The notes under the pieces are model-generated. The model worked only from the letters and a program-made list of their open reading frames with translations. It had not been told where the DNA came from and did no database searches. From an uncultured Prevotellaceae bacterium (GTDB lineage Bacteria > Bacteroidota > Bacteroidia > Bacteroidales > Bacteroidaceae): a DNA stretch of 64,000 bases. Shown one piece after another: positions 34,015 to 42,084 of this stretch (position 1 is its first letter; each line of letters begins with the position of its first letter). The stretch spans positions 62,001-126,000 of the forward strand of contig CAMKSE010000006.1 in NCBI GenBank assembly GCA_946415365.1, written 5' to 3'. Position numbers and translations under genes: made by a program.

Positions 34015-34686
34015 TTACTCTGATGATTCCTGCTTATCGCGGTTAATTATCGGATTCTTCCTTTCACTCCATTTCTTGATTGGCCCCGAATGCTTACCAC
34101 GATTCAACTTAATATTATTTTCATTGAGCACCCTGAAGATACTGCTACGGCTCTTATAGCCACATGCCCTCCATATCTCATCGATGGGATAGCCAGCCAT
34201 ATACATATTTATTATAGTAGCCTCTTTCTCTTTCTTCGATTCCTTGAACTTGGACATGTCATCAGCTGACAGAATCATCTTCTGCTTAAGCTTTGTCTCA
34301 TGGGCTGCAGCTTTTCGCAGGGCAAGGGCTTCATCTGGCAATGAACCGAACATTTCAAGAATGGCAGATGCTTTTGTATCGGGGAAAAGCGTGTCGCCAG
34401 AATCGATCCTGTCCCGAATGCTGATGACACGAATGACTTTTACCCGGCAAAATTCCAGGAAGATTGCCAATTCACGAGAGCCACGAAGGGCATTGCTGAA
34501 CTTGGTGATAACCACCTCGTCACCTCTTTCAAGAGAGAGCATCAGCTTTTTCCAGAGAGGACGGGTCTTCTCGTTCTCCTCACTCTCTTCTATGATCTGT
34601 ATGCATCCATACTCGTTCATCCATGACCTGTCTGCTCCCAGATTGTCATAGTGTGGAGTAACCATGATATAGCCTATTTTTGCCAT
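34015..34686 (-). CDS. degenerate serine-recombinase-like DNA-binding protein
   Basis: Protein of 223 residues from ATG 34686. The fold of a resolvase N-domain is apparent (KIGYIMVT, a GDEVVI strand, then TKFSNALRGSREL), but the catalytic positions differ from gamma-delta resolvase: YARVS reads YIMVT, so Arg8 is Met and Ser10 is Thr, and the LDRLGR motif reads FSNALR, losing Asp67 and Arg68. A C-terminal helix-turn-helix (IDEIWRACGYKSRSSIFRVL) remains. It is probably a DNA-binding regulator rather than an active recombinase. The promoter core at 34729 and an AGTATGA-type site lie just upstream. Confidence 0.75.
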   Translation of the reverse strand: MAKIGYIMVTPHYDNLGADRSWMNEYGCIQIIEESEENEKTRPLWKKLMLSLERGDEVVITKFSNALRGSRELAIFLEFCRVKVIRVISIRDRIDSGDTLFPDTKASAILEMFGSLPDEALALRKAAAHETKLKQKMILSADDMSKFKESKKEKEATIINMYMAGYPIDEIWRACGYKSRSSIFRVLNENNIKLNRGKHSGPIKKWSERKNPIINRDKQESSE

Positions 34687-34728
34687 AGTTTCCTGTTGTT
34701 CGTGAATGAATGTGCTCAAATTTTTGTG

Positions 34729-34736
34729 CAAATATA
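34729..34736 (-). promoter_or_regulatory. promoter -7 element for recombinase-like gene
   Basis: TATATTTG on the minus strand, 43 bases before the ATG at 34686. Confidence 0.6.
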
Positions 34737-34756
34737 GTAATTATACTCCAATTGTG

Positions 34757-34855
34757 ATTCATACTCACCTCTTTCTTATGGAAGTTTAAGATAAATGTAT
34801 TTACACGCGCTTTAAATTGAATAATTTTTGATTTCATACTGTAGTGAGTATGAAT
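34757..34855. promoter_or_regulatory. TTCATACT/AGTATGAA operator cluster at the left end of the element
   Basis: ATTCATACTCAC at 34757-34768 and its exact reverse complement at 34844-34855 flank the region. TTCATACT and AGTATGAA (34833-34840 and 34847-34854) form a perfect 8-base inverted repeat with a 6-base gap. The first site lies just upstream of the recombinase-like promoter and the others upstream of the rightward promoter at 34910. Confidence 0.7.
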
Positions 34856-34909
34856 AATAAATTAGTTTAAACTTTTGTACTATCTGGTAAATCATCTGAT
34901 TTTTATCCG

Positions 34910-34917
34910 TAACTTTG
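34910..34917 (+). promoter_or_regulatory. promoter -7 element for the rightward mobilisation operon
   Basis: TAACTTTG followed by CACC, 26 bases before the ATG at 34943, fits TAnnTTTG. Confidence 0.6.
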
Positions 34918-34942
34918 CACCCAAATTAAATCAAATTCGTGT

Positions 34943-36076
34943 ATGAAACAACTTGTATTAAAGAAACCACTGATTTATTTCCCTAAGATGGGAATCAAGC
35001 TGAAGACAACAGCTAACCAAATGCAAAAAAGAGAGGCAAGTGAAAGAAAGCATACTCATCAGAGTTTCATCTTTCACTTGCTTTTTTTATGTACCATTCT
35101 TTTCTGTGCCTGTTCAAGTGGAAAGCCAGACTATGATTTCAAAGACTCAAAGGATGCAATTTCTGCATACTCTGATTATCTGAAATGCATGAAAGACCTT
35201 CCGCAGTGCTCCACGAAGGAATTGGAGGACTGCATCAACAACTGGCATGAACTGTCTGACACCGTATATAAATATATAAGAAATGATCCTTATTATACGG
35301 CTCATACAGATCTGAAGACTGAATTTTTTCTTTTGACTGATTCTGTCAGGGCTGAGATCCTTCGTCTGGCTTGTTCCGAGCCAAAGACCATGAAGGATGT
35401 TGCACTCCTGAAGATGCATACCTCTCCATATAGAGATAATAAGGAGTTGGCAACAGTCCAGAAGGAAGCCGAATCTTTCTTTGCCGGACTTGACAAGCTG
35501 CCTCCATACAAATCTGGTACACCCGCAGACCTGCTGAGACAGTACTCCAACTTCTTGGAGGTGGCAAAAAGCCAGGAGATATGCGATAAACAGCAGCTCC
35601 TGAAGTACCTGGAGATTGAAGACAGGCATTTCCGTACTTTCCTTTCCCATATATCGGATTACTCGAACATGGGATTGAGCAGTATTACAAAAAATACGGA
35701 AATAATATGTTCTCAGATATTCCGCTCCGCTTCCAATGGTCAGCTGGAGAGCGACTACACAATGGTCTATATGTCCATGCGTACTGACAGACGGCTTCTT
35801 CAGAACGCCGCAGTATGCAATGACATGCTTAAAGCAAAGAAGGTCAAGGAGGGTATGAAAGTGAATGCCTTCCTCTGGATGGTCATCCAGCCATACCTTT
35901 CCATGGACAGCTTTTCGATCACAATGATGACGGATAAGCAGACCAAGCAATATATGTCTATCGCTGAGAATTATTCACAGCTCATAGACAACCTTGCAGC
36001 CGTCGGACTTGTTGACAAGGAAACAGCCCGACAGCTGCCTATGCAAATCACAAGATTATATATTTCATCACTATAA
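34943..36076 (+). CDS. element-encoded lipoprotein
   Basis: Protein of 377 residues, or 351 from the ATG at 35021. A hydrophobic segment ends in a lipobox-like CACSS, preceded by a basic stretch (KREASERKHTH); with the first ATG the signal would be unusually far from the N-terminus, so 35021 is a plausible real start. The rest is helical and charged with no domain I recognise. It is the first gene of the rightward operon. A periplasm-facing role in transfer is possible. Confidence 0.65.
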   Translation: MKQLVLKKPLIYFPKMGIKLKTTANQMQKREASERKHTHQSFIFHLLFLCTILFCACSSGKPDYDFKDSKDAISAYSDYLKCMKDLPQCSTKELEDCINNWHELSDTVYKYIRNDPYYTAHTDLKTEFFLLTDSVRAEILRLACSEPKTMKDVALLKMHTSPYRDNKELATVQKEAESFFAGLDKLPPYKSGTPADLLRQYSNFLEVAKSQEICDKQQLLKYLEIEDRHFRTFLSHISDYSNMGLSSITKNTEIICSQIFRSASNGQLESDYTMVYMSMRTDRRLLQNAAVCNDMLKAKKVKEGMKVNAFLWMVIQPYLSMDSFSITMMTDKQTKQYMSIAENYSQLIDNLAAVGLVDKETARQLPMQITRLYISSL

Positions 36077-36090
36077 ACCATAACCATTAT

Positions 36091-36540
36091 ATGTTAAACG
36101 AAGCAATACTGAAGTTCAAAGGACTTGCGCCTCTTATCCTCCCTGAACTGGTAAACAACAACCAGCTGGAAGAGGTTTCCATGTACGAAGACTATGCCAT
36201 CCTGCCTTACTCCGTACAGAAACCGCTTCCACTTGAAGAGGTCATGGACATGTTTGAGGATAAGATGGAGATGATCATCTTGTATCATATGGTTCCGTCG
36301 GAGCAAACAGATTTCGGACATACCTGTTGTGCCTATTCCAATCCTTCGACGGAACGGATGTTCAAGGTGAATGTGACTACAAATGGTTCCGGCGAAGTAG
36401 ACTCCCTGCTGGTCACCATTTACGACTCACTTGAAATAATGAGTACAGACCTCATTCAGGACCTTCGCTTGAATGAGAAGAGGGGAGAATTCAAGTATAA
36501 ACGTGACCAAGCTGAAATGTTGAACGACTTCAATCTATGA
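36091..36540 (+). CDS. hypothetical protein of the mobilisation operon
   Basis: Acidic soluble protein of 149 residues, with strands and helices alternating and no signal peptide or known motif. It follows the lipoprotein by 14 bases and precedes another unknown gene; no function can be assigned. Confidence 0.6.
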   Translation: MLNEAILKFKGLAPLILPELVNNNQLEEVSMYEDYAILPYSVQKPLPLEEVMDMFEDKMEMIILYHMVPSEQTDFGHTCCAYSNPSTERMFKVNVTTNGSGEVDSLLVTIYDSLEIMSTDLIQDLRLNEKRGEFKYKRDQAEMLNDFNL

Positions 36541-36564
36541 CAACAGACGTTGCCTGATATATGT

Positions 36565-36930
36565 ATGAACAAGAAGACATATTATCAAATTGCAGACGTT
36601 ATTCAACATTACCGAACATGGCTGAAAGTTTTAGATACGGAACAGGTGACACCCATGAGACTGTTCGTGGACGGAGAACTGAAGACCTGCATGTGCAAGA
36701 CGCTTACGCTTCAGTCTTATCGGGAACACTATGGCTTTGTCCGGACGAGGAAGTGGCACATCACGGAGTACGACATTGGCAGAGGAGTTGTAGCACTCGT
36801 CCGCAAGGATCCTGATGCCCGTAAAAGAATTGAACGTGAAAAGCTCACGTTGACAGATGTTGAATACATCATAGAGAAAGCATCATTCGGAATTATAAAA
36901 CTGGAATTGGACAGATACGATTATGACTGA
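36565..36930 (+). CDS. hypothetical protein of the mobilisation operon
   Basis: Protein of 121 residues from ATG 36565 (MNKKTYYQIADVI); a TTG at 36550 would add five residues. The sequence is basic in the middle (YGFVRTRKWHITEYDIGRG) and has no match I recognise. Its 3' end overlaps the next gene by eight bases. Confidence 0.6.
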   Translation: MNKKTYYQIADVIQHYRTWLKVLDTEQVTPMRLFVDGELKTCMCKTLTLQSYREHYGFVRTRKWHITEYDIGRGVVALVRKDPDARKRIEREKLTLTDVEYIIEKASFGIIKLELDRYDYD

Positions 36931-37222
36931 CAATCAGAAATTATACTCATTCTTCTCGATGTGGATTACTGTCTGCATTGTTATACTCTGTGTCTTTGAC
37001 CCTGCACTCTGGATCAAGGCCATCCTCGGCCTGAACATCTTAGGTTGTCTCTGTGTCATGAGAGCCGTTCATAACTCGGCAATCATGCCTCCAGAAGCAG
37101 ATGCGACCAAGGACGTGGTACAAGATGCCTCTCAGGATGATGCCACATGCCAGTTGAAGGATGTAACCACAAATAATCCATCTGATATGTCAGAAGACGT
37201 ATCGGATAACTCAGTGAAATAA
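36923..37222 (+). CDS. small membrane protein
   Basis: Protein of 99 residues with two hydrophobic segments (about 9-28 and 30-46) and an acidic, Asp-rich cytosolic or periplasmic tail. No family recognised. It lies between soluble and membrane genes of the mobilisation operon. Confidence 0.6.
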   Translation: MTDNQKLYSFFSMWITVCIVILCVFDPALWIKAILGLNILGCLCVMRAVHNSAIMPPEADATKDVVQDASQDDATCQLKDVTTNNPSDMSEDVSDNSVK

Positions 37223-37248
37223 AACAGATAAATCAACAATAATCGACA

Positions 37249-37848
37249 ATGGAACAGATATTCAATTTACTTTTCAAAGGCATTATTATCCTTTATCCCA
37301 TAGTTCTGGGATGTGGCATGATTCTCTCCTATAAAAAGGACACACCTTTTATGCGTCTATTCTATTTGAGAATGTCACTAATTGAGAGCGCAAAGAAGTT
37401 CTATGCTCTCATCTTCTTTATCATGCTGTTAATATACAACTACTGTTGCTACGAGACTTATTCAAATGTAAAGGAAGTGATGGTGGCTGCTTTGCTGTCA
37501 GTACCATTCCTATCCTCCAGGCTTACCGAAAAGATACTTCAGAGACTCACGAACTACGGTGACCTTATGCTGAGTGCATTGGTATTCCTGATGGTATTCG
37601 GACTGGTCAGCGGAATGAACATCATCGTGGTCACTGGCCTTACGTATCTTGTGGCAGCACTTTTTTACCCTCCTTCAGAAATGGAATGGATTAGAGAGGA
37701 AGAACAGGATTTGGAGGATATTGATGAAATCATTCCTTTCATCATAGAACACTACTATGTCCGTCCACGCTTGTTACTGGCAGATCTTCTGAAACACCTT
37801 GCTCAAAATAAAACTATTAAAAAAGAAAATGATGACAAAGAAAAATAA
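37249..37848 (+). CDS. polytopic membrane protein
   Basis: Protein of 199 residues with four or five hydrophobic segments (near 7-25, 50-68, 78-95 and 108-140) and a charged, Lys-rich C-terminus. No family recognised. The next gene starts inside its 3' end, indicating coupling. It may belong to a membrane complex used in transfer. Confidence 0.65.
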   Translation: MEQIFNLLFKGIIILYPIVLGCGMILSYKKDTPFMRLFYLRMSLIESAKKFYALIFFIMLLIYNYCCYETYSNVKEVMVAALLSVPFLSSRLTEKILQRLTNYGDLMLSALVFLMVFGLVSGMNIIVVTGLTYLVAALFYPPSEMEWIREEEQDLEDIDEIIPFIIEHYYVRPRLLLADLLKHLAQNKTIKKENDDKEK

Positions 37849-38818
37849 TTCTTATTCTGTAGTTTCAGGAGGACAACAGGACGCAGAGCGTTCCTTGCTG
37901 GAATACTTGAAGCCAAAACAGGAAGACCGTTTTAGTAAACTGGAGGCTTTCTGTGATTTACTGTCCCGCGCATCCAACGGTGCATCTTCCTGTATGTGTG
38001 GTGACAAGAAGGTTGACCTGCTTCCGGGACAGTTCGTGGCCACCGTGTCTGACCTTGCACGTACATGGCAGTGGCAGAGAGCCACTGTCAGACAGTTTCT
38101 GGAAGGACTGGTCACTCTTGGCCAGGTTCATATGGAGCCTTTCGTCAAGAGCTATGTCTTTACCGTCAACCAGTCAAAGCGTATCTCTTTTGACATTCAG
38201 GATGCTGATGACGTGCTTGACTTCTGCATGATGCAGTTTTCCAGATACACGGCTGGTCATCTGCTAGCTGAAGAGGTGGCCAAGGCTTTCGACAATTACT
38301 TTGACATGAAAGCGGAGATCGCTTCAAACAGCGAAAGTCCTTCAAGGGAAATGATATCCGTACTTCAGAGCCAGACGCAGGTGTTCACTCATCTGGTGAC
38401 TGCCCTGTTGGAAAAGATCGAAGGTCAGAAGCCCGTCGCAAAACCCGTCGTTGATGCCTCGCGTCTTCTCTTTGGCCGAGAGGGACTATGGAAGTGGCAG
38501 AATGTTCTGTCTTGTCTGGATATACTGTCATCGGCATTTGCTGAGCAGAAACGCCCCAGCTCGATAAGCCGCTTGCACGATCTTCATAGCGAAGCGGAGC
38601 TGTCCCTGATGGATTCCATCTATACCTCTTATAAGGAGTCCTCGGAAACCTCCGATTCGGCTCATGAGCCATCTCCTGCCTCCAAGAGTCAGGATAGTCC
38701 TTCTCTTGGTGAAGATGCATCTGGTGGCGTTAAGAACGCCCCTTCAGCCTTAAACAAGGTCAAGCCTGATGCAGATGCCCGTCCTTCACGTCCTGGCAAT
38801 GCCGGACTTCAGGATTAA
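37829..38818 (+). CDS. winged-helix protein, possible replication or mobilisation factor
   Basis: Protein of 329 residues from ATG 37829. Residues about 60-110 (LLPGQFVATVSDLARTWQWQ, then RATVRQFLEGL) match the winged-helix pattern common in replisome-organiser and DnaD-like proteins. The C-terminal 60 residues are rich in Ser, Pro and Asp and look disordered. It lies immediately upstream of the putative oriT and MobV relaxase, so a role in replication initiation or the relaxosome is likely but unproven. Confidence 0.65.
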   Translation: MMTKKNNSYSVVSGGQQDAERSLLEYLKPKQEDRFSKLEAFCDLLSRASNGASSCMCGDKKVDLLPGQFVATVSDLARTWQWQRATVRQFLEGLVTLGQVHMEPFVKSYVFTVNQSKRISFDIQDADDVLDFCMMQFSRYTAGHLLAEEVAKAFDNYFDMKAEIASNSESPSREMISVLQSQTQVFTHLVTALLEKIEGQKPVAKPVVDASRLLFGREGLWKWQNVLSCLDILSSAFAEQKRPSSISRLHDLHSEAELSLMDSIYTSYKESSETSDSAHEPSPASKSQDSPSLGEDASGGVKNAPSALNKVKPDADARPSRPGNAGLQD

Positions 38819-38819
38819 C

Positions 38820-38988
38820 GGCACCGGGCTTGCCCGTGCCACATTTCTAACCGTTGGGGAAGCCTAATACCCCACACGAATAAATTCGGTGGGAGGGCTG
38901 ACCAGATAAACAGCAAGCTGGGTCAGATTCCTTGAAGGTTTAAGGACACGGAAAAGATTCGAAGATAGGGAAATAAAACATATAGGAT
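38820..38988 (+). other. candidate oriT upstream of mob gene
   Basis: Non-coding gap with several inverted repeats: GGCACCGGGC/GCCCGTGCC (38820-38840, one bulge), TGGGG/CCCCA (38855-38874), CACGAA/TTCGGTG (38875-38891) and CTGACC/GGTCAG (38898-38926). MobV relaxases act on an oriT just upstream of their gene, which fits this position. I could not identify a nick site. Confidence 0.5.
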
Positions 38989-40449
38989 ATGAGTACGACA
39001 TCAAAACAGGTGATGGATATAAAGACATCCAAGGGCATCGCCGAGAGCAGCAACGAGCAGCTGAGACGCTGGACGGACAAAGGATGGGATCAGGCCCAGA
39101 AGGAGGGTAACTATGACCGTACACGCGAACATCTTAATTTCGAGGTTGGCCGTGGTGGAGTCATTACGCCTGTGGATAAGAGCCGGACGCTGCCTGAGAG
39201 AATGGCAGAAAACCTTAGAGCACGTGGCATCGTTGACAGGAATGAGGGACTGAAGGAACCCAAGTACAGGACTGTCGTGAACTTCATCTTCGGAGGGTCA
39301 CGGGAACGGATGCGTGAGCTGGCCTTTGGCAGCCAGGAGGTGGACTTCACATCTGGAGCTGACAACTCTGCCATTCATCGTAAGCCCGAGATTGAACAGT
39401 GGGCAAAGGACATCTATGACTTTGTCAGTGATAAATATGGTGAGGAAAACATTGTGTCCTTCATAGTCCATCTTGACGAGACCAATCCACATGTTCACTG
39501 TGCAATCATGCCAATAGACGAGAACCAGAAGTTCGCATTCAAGAAGATGTTCTGTGGCAAGTCGAAGGTGGATTTCAAACGGAACATCCTGGAACTCCAT
39601 AATGAACTTGCAAAGGTGAACGAGAAGTGGGGGCTGAACAGAGGCTCCAGTATAGCGGCAACTGGCAACCGCCATCGCTCTACGGAGGAGTACCGCAGGT
39701 GGCTGACTCAGGAATGCGTCACCTTGGAAGAGGAGAGGGAGAACCACCAAAAGGCTCTCTCTGACCTCAATGTGGAGATTGCCATCGCCCAGAAAAAGCA
39801 GAAGAGCTTCACGACGATGGTTGAGAATCTGACCAAAGAGAAGGACTCTATTGAAAAGGAACTGAATGAACTCCGCTCACAGCTGAAGGACGGTGAGAAT
39901 ACCAGTGAGGAACTGGCATCGAAAATCAAGGATCTGGAATGGCAACTGTCTGGGACGGAAGAGAAACTGGCCGATAAGATTGCCAAGCTGAACGATACCG
40001 AAGAAAAGCTGGCAAGTCTAAAGAAGGACTATCAGGAGATAGAGGTGAAAGCCGAGGAGCTGACAACCAAGGCTAATGACTCTGAAAAGTCCTGGTCTGA
40101 GAATATGGCAGCAGATCTGCACACCGTCATGCTTGAACGTGTGGTTAATGAGTTTGTTCCAAGACTAAGGAACATGCAGCCTTCCGACAAGGAACTGTTC
40201 GATGGCACACTCCTCAATGAGTTGGCAACAGACGGTAATAAGGTCGTGACTGTCGCTCTTCATCTGATGTGCGGATTCGTCGATGAAGCAACCACCTTTG
40301 CCGAGACACATGGCGGTGGCGGTGGAGGTGGCAGTGACCTGAAATGGGGAAGAGACCCGGAAGAGGATGACCGTGAATGGGCACGTCGCTGCCTGGCAAT
40401 GGCAAGGAAGATGATGATGCCGGCATCTGGCAAGAAGAAAAAAATGTAG
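38989..40449 (+). CDS. MobV-family relaxase
   Basis: Plasmid-recombination/mobilisation protein of 486 residues. The relaxase core is at residues about 1-220: HLNFEVGRGG at the N-terminus and the metal motif HLDETNPHVHCAIMP near 165. A long coiled coil runs from about 225 to 370, then a Gly-rich hinge (GGGGGGGS) and a basic Lys tail. It nicks oriT and leads the transferred strand. It follows the wHTH gene and the oriT-like region and is followed by an OmpA-like gene. Confidence 0.9.
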   Translation: MSTTSKQVMDIKTSKGIAESSNEQLRRWTDKGWDQAQKEGNYDRTREHLNFEVGRGGVITPVDKSRTLPERMAENLRARGIVDRNEGLKEPKYRTVVNFIFGGSRERMRELAFGSQEVDFTSGADNSAIHRKPEIEQWAKDIYDFVSDKYGEENIVSFIVHLDETNPHVHCAIMPIDENQKFAFKKMFCGKSKVDFKRNILELHNELAKVNEKWGLNRGSSIAATGNRHRSTEEYRRWLTQECVTLEEERENHQKALSDLNVEIAIAQKKQKSFTTMVENLTKEKDSIEKELNELRSQLKDGENTSEELASKIKDLEWQLSGTEEKLADKIAKLNDTEEKLASLKKDYQEIEVKAEELTTKANDSEKSWSENMAADLHTVMLERVVNEFVPRLRNMQPSDKELFDGTLLNELATDGNKVVTVALHLMCGFVDEATTFAETHGGGGGGGSDLKWGRDPEEDDREWARRCLAMARKMMMPASGKKKKM

Positions 40450-40495
40450 CGTCCATAGTTTTCAGTTTCAACAACAATTAAAATTGCAGAAAAAA

Positions 40496-41905
40496 ATGAA
40501 GAAATTTTATGTATTATCATTGTTCTGCCTCGCGATGATTCCATCTATGGCAGAAAACACAAGTCAGGTGAATGACACTATTGACAAACAGATTCCTGTC
40601 AGTGAGTATCAGATGCTGATGCCACTACAGCCTACATATCACAAGAATGTTACAGAAGCAGCCAACTGGGGTAGTAATTGGTTTATTGATGTAAAGGGCG
40701 GGGCTTCTGCGTTTCTTGGCTCTCCACTCGGTTGCGGTGATGTGTTCGATAGACTGAAGCCGACATTACTGGTTGGTCTCGGAAAATGGTTCACTCCTGC
40801 AATCGGGGGCAGAGTTGTATTTCAAGGGCTGGAGTATAAGAACAGCGAGTTTCATACTCACAAGTTCCAGAACGTCCATGCGGACTTCCTGTATAATGTG
40901 ACAAGCGGATTCATGCAGGATGCCTATGGCATTTCCAGATGGGACGTGATACCGTATCTGGGATGTGGTCTCATCAGGAGTGAGGCACCTGGCAGAAAAT
41001 CCTTTTCCATGCACTATGGTATCATGGGAAGATTCCATGTAAGTAAGCGACTCCATCTGACTGCAGAGCTGTCTGGAATGACAGCGTTCCGAAACTTCGA
41101 CGGCATCGGAGAGTCCAATAAGTTTGGTGATAGCATGCTGGGATTATCCGTCGGTGCCTCCGTGACAATAGGCAAGGCAGGGTGGAAGAGAGTTGTTGAT
41201 GCTGCTCCCTACATCAGTCAGAACGAATGGCTGAGAGACTACGCCTTGGGACTGAGGAAGGAGAATCACGAACTCTCCCTTATGCACAATACGGATCTTC
41301 GTACCATCGACGAGCTGAAGAAAATCCTGGGTATCGAGGGACTGCTGGAGAAATATCACAACGTATTTGACAGCTATTCTGGCCAGACACAGGAGCGCAA
41401 GGCATATCCCAAGAATGACTATTCGGGCCTTAACTCTCTCCGGGCACGGATGAACAACAGAAAATGGGATGGCTCATCAGCTGTTGACCAGGCAGGGTTC
41501 CTGACGGATTCTCTCGCATTCTCAGACTCGGAAGACTGGAACGAGTATCTGATATCGATATCACAGGGGAAGGAGGCCATCGGTGCTCCAGTGTATTTCT
41601 TCTTCCATATAGGCACCTGCAACCTTACGGACAAGTCTCAGCTCGTAAACCTTGATGAGATAGCCCGTATCGCCAAGAAATATGATTTGTATGTCTGTGT
41701 TGAAGGTGCTGCTGACAAGGCAACAGGAACAGTCGAGATTAACCGTGGCCTCAGTACTGACCGTGCCAAGTACATTGCCAAGGAACTGTTGAAGCGTAAT
41801 GTCGATAAAGACCATATCAAGGCAGTCAGCCTCGGTGGCATTCAAGAAAATACGCCTGATGCAGCCAGTCGCAGGACAAGGATCCTGCTGTATTACAAGA
41901 AGTAG
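40496..41905 (+). CDS. OmpA-family outer-membrane protein
   Basis: Exported protein of 469 residues. A signal peptide begins MKKFYVLSLFCLAMIPSMA. The first half resembles an outer-membrane beta-barrel (alternating strands with aromatic ends), and the C-terminal region has VEGAADKATGTVEINRGLST and DRAKYIAKELL, the peptidoglycan-binding OmpA-like pattern with its Asp and Arg. It ends the rightward operon. It may anchor a transfer apparatus to the wall; similar OmpA proteins occur in Bacteroides conjugative elements. Confidence 0.82.
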   Translation: MKKFYVLSLFCLAMIPSMAENTSQVNDTIDKQIPVSEYQMLMPLQPTYHKNVTEAANWGSNWFIDVKGGASAFLGSPLGCGDVFDRLKPTLLVGLGKWFTPAIGGRVVFQGLEYKNSEFHTHKFQNVHADFLYNVTSGFMQDAYGISRWDVIPYLGCGLIRSEAPGRKSFSMHYGIMGRFHVSKRLHLTAELSGMTAFRNFDGIGESNKFGDSMLGLSVGASVTIGKAGWKRVVDAAPYISQNEWLRDYALGLRKENHELSLMHNTDLRTIDELKKILGIEGLLEKYHNVFDSYSGQTQERKAYPKNDYSGLNSLRARMNNRKWDGSSAVDQAGFLTDSLAFSDSEDWNEYLISISQGKEAIGAPVYFFFHIGTCNLTDKSQLVNLDEIARIAKKYDLYVCVEGAADKATGTVEINRGLSTDRAKYIAKELLKRNVDKDHIKAVSLGGIQENTPDAASRRTRILLYYKK

Positions 41906-41946
41906 TTTTATTCATACGATTAAATATTTAAATTAAACATTTTGAT

Positions 41947-41976
41947 AGGCTGGCTCGTGATGGGTCGGCCTATTTT
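41947..41976 (+). terminator. rho-independent terminator
   Basis: AGGCTGGC pairs with GTCGGCCT (with G-U pairs), followed by ATTTTCAT. It closes the rightward operon. Confidence 0.6.
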
Positions 41977-42031
41977 CATCAAAAAAAATTAAGAATTACA
42001 TTGTGAACATAGTAGTCCCGTTTTTTTTGTG

Positions 42032-42039
42032 TATATTTG
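42032..42039 (+). promoter_or_regulatory. promoter -7 element for the AT-rich cargo gene
   Basis: TATATTTG preceded by a run of T, 46 bases before the ATG at 42085. Confidence 0.6.
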
Positions 42040-42084
42040 CGCCATATTACGTATATAAAAGTAAGAGTATTCGGTGTTTATTCT

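Noticed and set aside
34015..34686. Active integrase or resolvase of the element
   Set aside because: The catalytic Ser and key Arg residues are replaced, so it cannot be taken as the enzyme that moves the element.
35147..35950. A 267-codon minus-strand frame
   Set aside because: It is antisense to the lipoprotein gene of the rightward operon, which has a lipobox and fits its operon.
42037..42084. TTG start for the AT-rich cargo gene
   Set aside because: The TTG is part of the TATATTTG promoter core; the ATG pair at 42085/42088 is more credible.
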